Positions 11,254 through 14,278 of a stretch of DNA of 14,278 nucleotides are shown one piece after another. Under the pieces are notes generated by a model, which was given only the letters and a program-made list of their open reading frames with translations, had not been told where the DNA came from and made no database searches. Source of the stretch: Methanothrix harundinacea (GTDB lineage: Archaea > Halobacteriota > Methanosarcinia > Methanotrichales > Methanotrichaceae); assembly GCA_002502785.1 (NCBI GenBank), contig DAQG01000097.1:1-14278 (forward strand). Direction: 5' to 3'. The translations under genes were made by a program, and so were the position numbers. Within the stretch, counting starts at the first letter, position 1. Every line of letters starts with the position of its first letter.

Positions 11254-13974
11254 ATGAAGAAAAAAGCGGTATTGGCATTGGCCATGCTCACATCATCGAT
11301 GGTTTTTTTTTTTTCTGCCGTGTCTGCGGCTGACGATGTTGAGCTGATGGAGATGCAGGATGCGGTAGTGGCGGCTGGGGGAGACTGGGCCGCCATAGAG
11401 GACCTCCTCTTAACCCTCACGCCGGAGGATAGACAACTCGTAATAGATACGTATCCTGAACGTATCGCAGAGCTTGAAGAAATACAGAAATCGATAACAG
11501 AGGCTGGTGTCAACTGGACCGCAGGGCTGAATTCCGTATCCATCCTGCCGCCCGAGATGCGCCCAGGAACTGGAGCCTTCCCGCTTCCTGCCGAGGCCGG
11601 GGGAGTCCCCCGTGAGATCGTGACGATAGGTCCATCGGAGGGCGTGCCTGCAGCCTTGGCGCTGCCGACCTCCTGGGACTGGAGGTCGGTCTCAGGAAAT
11701 GATTGGACGACTCCGATAAAGAACCAGGGGGCTTGCGGGTCTTGCTGGGCCTTTGGTGCCCTGGCCGCCATCGAGTCGAGGGTCAAGCTTGCGGGAGACA
11801 ACCCGGGACTGGTGCCCGACTTCTCTGAGCAGTATCTCGTCTCCTGCAGTCCAGGGAGCTGTGGTGGCGGGTTTTCGGACATCACTGCTGACTGGATCAT
11901 GTGTGAGGGGACGGTCGACGAGGCCTGCTTCCCTTACGTCGCGCTGGACACGGTTCCCTGCTACGACAGCTGCTTTGACCGGGAGTCGCGTGATTACAGG
12001 GACGAGGGATGGTACTGGGTCTGCGACAATTGGTACACCGTAGACGTCGACAGGATAAAGCAGGAGGTTTTCTCCGGAGGTCCGGTCTCAACTTTCATGT
12101 GGGTTTATGACGACTTCCAGTATTACACTGGCGGGTATATTTACGAGCATACATACGGCACAGAAGCCACTGGCCACATGGTCGACATCGTCGGCTGGGG
12201 CAACACTGGCGGCGTAGATTACTGGATCTGCAAGAACTCCTGGGGGACCGGTTGGGGCGAGTTTGGATGGTTCAGGATAAAGATGGGTGAGGTGGACATA
12301 GGCACTCAGGCGATAGCCTACCAGCCGAAGATCAGGGGCAAGGTCCTCTTCTACGAGGGGCACGTTCCAGATTTTGACTTCGAACTCCTGGATAGGTACA
12401 GTGAGTGGGGCAACATCCTCGCCAGCAACGGATACCTCGTCCACAGTACGACCACAACGCCTCTGACGCTGGATCTTCTGGAATGCTACGACGTCGTCAT
12501 AACCTCGAATCCAACTACCTCCTTTGCGAGCTCCGAGCTTGACGACATCAAGGAGTTTGTCGGAAGAGGGCGGGTCATCGCCTCGGGGGACGGAGACCTA
12601 TTTGACATCTACTCCATCTACCTGCAGGACAATGAGAGGATGGCTGTCGAGTACGTTGATTGGCTCGCCACCGGCGAGGGCAAAGGCCTCCTGGTCATGG
12701 GAGAGCGGCAGGAGCCGAACACCGCAGCAAACCAGATCGCGAACATGTTCGGGCTGAATTTCAACGAGGACATCATATCGGATCCGAAACGTTATGACAC
12801 AGACACGTACTGGCCTATCCTGGGGCCCGAGGACGACGTCGAAGTCCTGGCCTCTTGCAGCCTCGACATATCCAAGGACGCCTTCTCTCTGGCGAGGGCG
12901 ACGTCTTCCGGCTATGTCTCTGCAGCACTCGCGACCGGGGACGATTCGGAAACCGCAGCCAGCTACGAGATGATCGAGGGCGACCTTGCGCCCGAGAACC
13001 CCACCGTCGAGGAAGCCTTCGAGGTGGAAGTTGAGATCACACCCGAAGAGCTGGAGCTCGTGGTGATGGCTGACACCTCCGCCGCCGAAATGCCGTCTGA
13101 GGATCTCGGCGCTAAAGCTGCCGGATACGACATTGCACCCGAAGATATGCCCCCCGAGGATGAGTCGAGCCTTGCGCCCGAGGATCTGGGAGCTGGGGTC
13201 GAGATGACCATCCCGTCCGTAGATGCGAGCCTCTCCTTCACCGGCCCCATCGGGATCGCCGCCATCGACCTCGGGAGGAAGGGGGAGGACACGGTGGGGG
13301 TGTTCAGGCCTTCGACTCGGACTTGGTTCTTGGACTATGATAACGATGGAGTACCCGATAAGATCATAGGCTTCGGGACGAGCGGTGATCTGCTCGCATC
13401 CGGCGATTGGAACGGCAATGGGAAGGATACGATCGGCGTGTTCAGGCCATCGACTGGGACTTGGTATCTGGACTACGACAACAATGGCGCAGTCGATAAG
13501 GTCGTAACCTTCGGGTTGAGCGGTGATCTGCCGGTATCTGGCGACTGGAACGGCGACGGCACGGATACGATCGGCGTGTTCAGGTCGACGACCAGGACCT
13601 GGTACTTGGACTACGACAACGATGGCTTACCCAATAAGGTCTTAGCTTTCGGGCTGAATGATGATCTGCCGGTATCTGGCGACTGGAACGGCGACGGCAC
13701 GGATACGATCGGGGTGTTCAGGCCATCGACTAAGACCTGGTACTTGGACTACAATAACGACAGGGTAGCCGATAAGATCTTAGCTTACGGGCTGAACGGT
13801 GATCTGCCGGTATCCGGCGACTGGAACGGCGATGGCAGAGATACGATCGGGGTGTTCAGGCCATCGACTAAGACCTGGTACTTGGACTACAATAACGACA
13901 GGGTAGCCGATAAGATCTTAGCTTACGGGCTGAATGGCGACAAACCGGTTTCAGGGGATTGGTACCAGAATTAG
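11254..13974 (+). CDS. Large secreted papain-family (C1) peptidase with a glutamine-amidotransferase-like region and five C-terminal repeats
   Basis: The product has 906 residues and an ATG behind AAGGAG. Residues 1-26 are a signal peptide. Residues 27-135 are a propeptide with two similar helical segments (AAGGDWAAIEDLLLTLTPED and EAGVNWTAGLNSVSILPPEM). The C1 domain (about 138-358) has oxyanion Gln158 and nucleophile Cys164 in NQGACGSCWAF, His308 in TGHMVDIVGWG and Asn328 in CKNSWGTGWGEFGWF: a complete papain-type active site. Residues 363-560 (KVLFYEGHVPDFDFELLDRY, YDVVITSNPT, GRGRVIASGDGDLF) resemble a class I amidotransferase-like/DUF4350-type fold; no catalytic triad is evident. Residues 565-668 are an acidic Pro/Glu-rich linker. 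Residues 679-906 are five 46-residue repeats of DTIGVFRPSTKTWYLDYNND type, Asp-rich and probably calcium-binding blades. It is likely an exported protease displayed at or released from the cell surface. Confidence 0.92.
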   Translation: MKKKAVLALAMLTSSMVFFFSAVSAADDVELMEMQDAVVAAGGDWAAIEDLLLTLTPEDRQLVIDTYPERIAELEEIQKSITEAGVNWTAGLNSVSILPPEMRPGTGAFPLPAEAGGVPREIVTIGPSEGVPAALALPTSWDWRSVSGNDWTTPIKNQGACGSCWAFGALAAIESRVKLAGDNPGLVPDFSEQYLVSCSPGSCGGGFSDITADWIMCEGTVDEACFPYVALDTVPCYDSCFDRESRDYRDEGWYWVCDNWYTVDVDRIKQEVFSGGPVSTFMWVYDDFQYYTGGYIYEHTYGTEATGHMVDIVGWGNTGGVDYWICKNSWGTGWGEFGWFRIKMGEVDIGTQAIAYQPKIRGKVLFYEGHVPDFDFELLDRYSEWGNILASNGYLVHSTTTTPLTLDLLECYDVVITSNPTTSFASSELDDIKEFVGRGRVIASGDGDLFDIYSIYLQDNERMAVEYVDWLATGEGKGLLVMGERQEPNTAANQIANMFGLNFNEDIISDPKRYDTDTYWPILGPEDDVEVLASCSLDISKDAFSLARATSSGYVSAALATGDDSETAASYEMIEGDLAPENPTVEEAFEVEVEITPEELELVVMADTSAAEMPSEDLGAKAAGYDIAPEDMPPEDESSLAPEDLGAGVEMTIPSVDASLSFTGPIGIAAIDLGRKGEDTVGVFRPSTRTWFLDYDNDGVPDKIIGFGTSGDLLASGDWNGNGKDTIGVFRPSTGTWYLDYDNNGAVDKVVTFGLSGDLPVSGDWNGDGTDTIGVFRSTTRTWYLDYDNDGLPNKVLAFGLNDDLPVSGDWNGDGTDTIGVFRPSTKTWYLDYNNDRVADKILAYGLNGDLPVSGDWNGDGRDTIGVFRPSTKTWYLDYNNDRVADKILAYGLNGDKPVSGDWYQN
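11303..11314 (+). repeat. Homopolymer of 12 T inside signal-peptide codons
   Basis: The tract encodes the end of Val plus three Phe codons and the first base of Ser (MVFFFS) at codons 16-21. It is striking in a GC-rich gene. Gain or loss of one T would end the peptidase early, so it could act as a slippage switch or be a sequencing weak spot. Confidence 0.9.
13288..13974 (+). repeat. Five in-frame 138-bp repeats in the C1 peptidase gene
   Basis: Repeats start at 13288, 13426, 13564, 13702 and 13840, exactly 138 bases apart; the last is cut at GDWYQN. Repeats 4 and 5 are almost identical in DNA, pointing to recent expansion or gene conversion. Each unit carries GVFRxSTxTWYLDYxND and VSGDWNGDG, an FG-GAP/VCBS-like Asp-rich pattern. 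Confidence 0.9.
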
Positions 13975-13984
13975 TTGGGTTTAC

Positions 13985-14016
13985 AGTATCTTGGAGAGCT
14001 ATCTTTCTAAGATACT
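13985..14016 (+). terminator. Inverted repeat after the C1 peptidase gene
   Basis: AGTATCTT (13985-13992) and AAGATACT (14009-14016) form a perfect 8-bp stem with a 16-base loop, 11 bases after the stop, followed by a T-rich stretch (CCTTCATTCTTTTATTC). This suits an archaeal transcript end. Confidence 0.5.
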
Positions 14017-14202
14017 CCTTCATTCTTTTATTCATTGGAATATATCGCTGCCTGCAATGGGTATGCCACCGCCAGATTAACTCAACAGGATAATCTCCGT
14101 TGAATAGGCACGTTTTACTTGCTTGGCCAATCAAGCATAATCGATATATATCTTGAAATTAGTAAGCCCTCGAGGAATTATAAAAACGAGGTGACGTAGT
14201 TA
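14017..14202. promoter_or_regulatory. Spacer with promoter of the glycosyltransferase gene
   Basis: It holds CGATATATATC (14142-14152), a good TATA box about 55 bases before the TTG start, and a second AT-rich motif ATTATAAAAA (14177-14186). A small hairpin TGCTTG-GCCAAT-CAAGCA (14120-14137) sits just upstream of the first TATA box and could be an operator. The ribosome site is GAGGTGA (14189-14195). Confidence 0.5.
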
Positions 14203-14278
14203 TTGAATATCGACTTATCAGTTGTAGTACCTGTATACAACGAGGACAACAATATTAATTACCCCTCTCCAAGATCTA
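14203..14278 (+). CDS. Family 2 glycosyltransferase, N-terminal fragment (runs off the window)
   Basis: It starts at TTG seven bases after GAGGTGA. The first codons read MNIDLSVVVPVYNEDNNI, the classic N-terminal strand and nucleotide-sugar-binding turn of GT2 enzymes (VVPVYNExxNI), which transfer sugars from nucleotide or dolichyl-phosphate donors. Only 25 codons are visible. The last codons (NYPSPRS) do not fit the family, whereas the +1 frame reads ITPLQDL, close to the expected NIxPLLxxL, so a one-base shift near 14245-14255 is suspected. Next to several glycosylation-rich surface proteins, a role in surface glycan or N-glycan synthesis would be sensible, but that is only inferred. Confidence 0.65.
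   Translation, partial: MNIDLSVVVPVYNEDNNINYPSPRS

Noticed and set aside
13868..14134. Minus-strand 88-codon frame after the C1 peptidase gene
   Set aside because: It overlaps the repeat-coding end of the peptidase gene antisense, has no ribosome site and no recognisable motif.

Overview
The window looks like a piece of an archaeal chromosome, most likely a methanogen of the Methanothrix (Methanosaeta) type. The evidence is the AT-rich TATA boxes about 25 bases before starts, one apparently leaderless gene, GC-rich genes separated by AT-rich spacers, frequent TTG/GTG starts behind GAGGTG-like ribosome sites, and a set of secreted proteins (C25 and C1 peptidases, PKD-like domains, beta-propellers) with many N-X-S/T sequons. 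The genus is an inference; no marker gene is present.

Left part (1-2600, minus strand): two exported hydrolases, a serine beta-lactamase-like protein cut by the window edge and an alpha/beta hydrolase. Their catalytic domains are unrelated, but they share nearly the same 135-base start region (ribosome site, signal peptide, mature N-terminus). Next (2600-3656) is toxin-antitoxin territory: a small MNT-type nucleotidyltransferase, facing the wreck of a DUF4258/YgiT-type module broken by two one-base insertions, a nonsense codon and a deletion.

Centre (3657-8675): a gingipain-like C25 peptidase gene on the minus strand, open from signal peptide to a truncated PKD-like domain except for one in-frame TGA. 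Divergent from it is the most interesting locus: a secreted quinoprotein-dehydrogenase-like eight-bladed propeller fused to a C-terminal DOMON (putative heme b) domain, followed by a second DOMON domain encoded alone as a lipoprotein. Together they could form a cell-surface redox pair.

Right part (8700-14278): an apparently intact TnpB-only IS200/IS605-type element with matching 9-bp/2-nt hairpins near both ends, inserted just after the DOMON gene; a 52-residue cysteine-rich protein; a short secreted PKD-like protein; two copies of a 38-bp tandem repeat; a large secreted C1 (papain-like) peptidase with five 46-residue C-terminal repeats and a 12-T tract in its signal-peptide codons; and the first codons of a family 2 glycosyltransferase. 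No tRNA, rRNA or CRISPR array was recognised.
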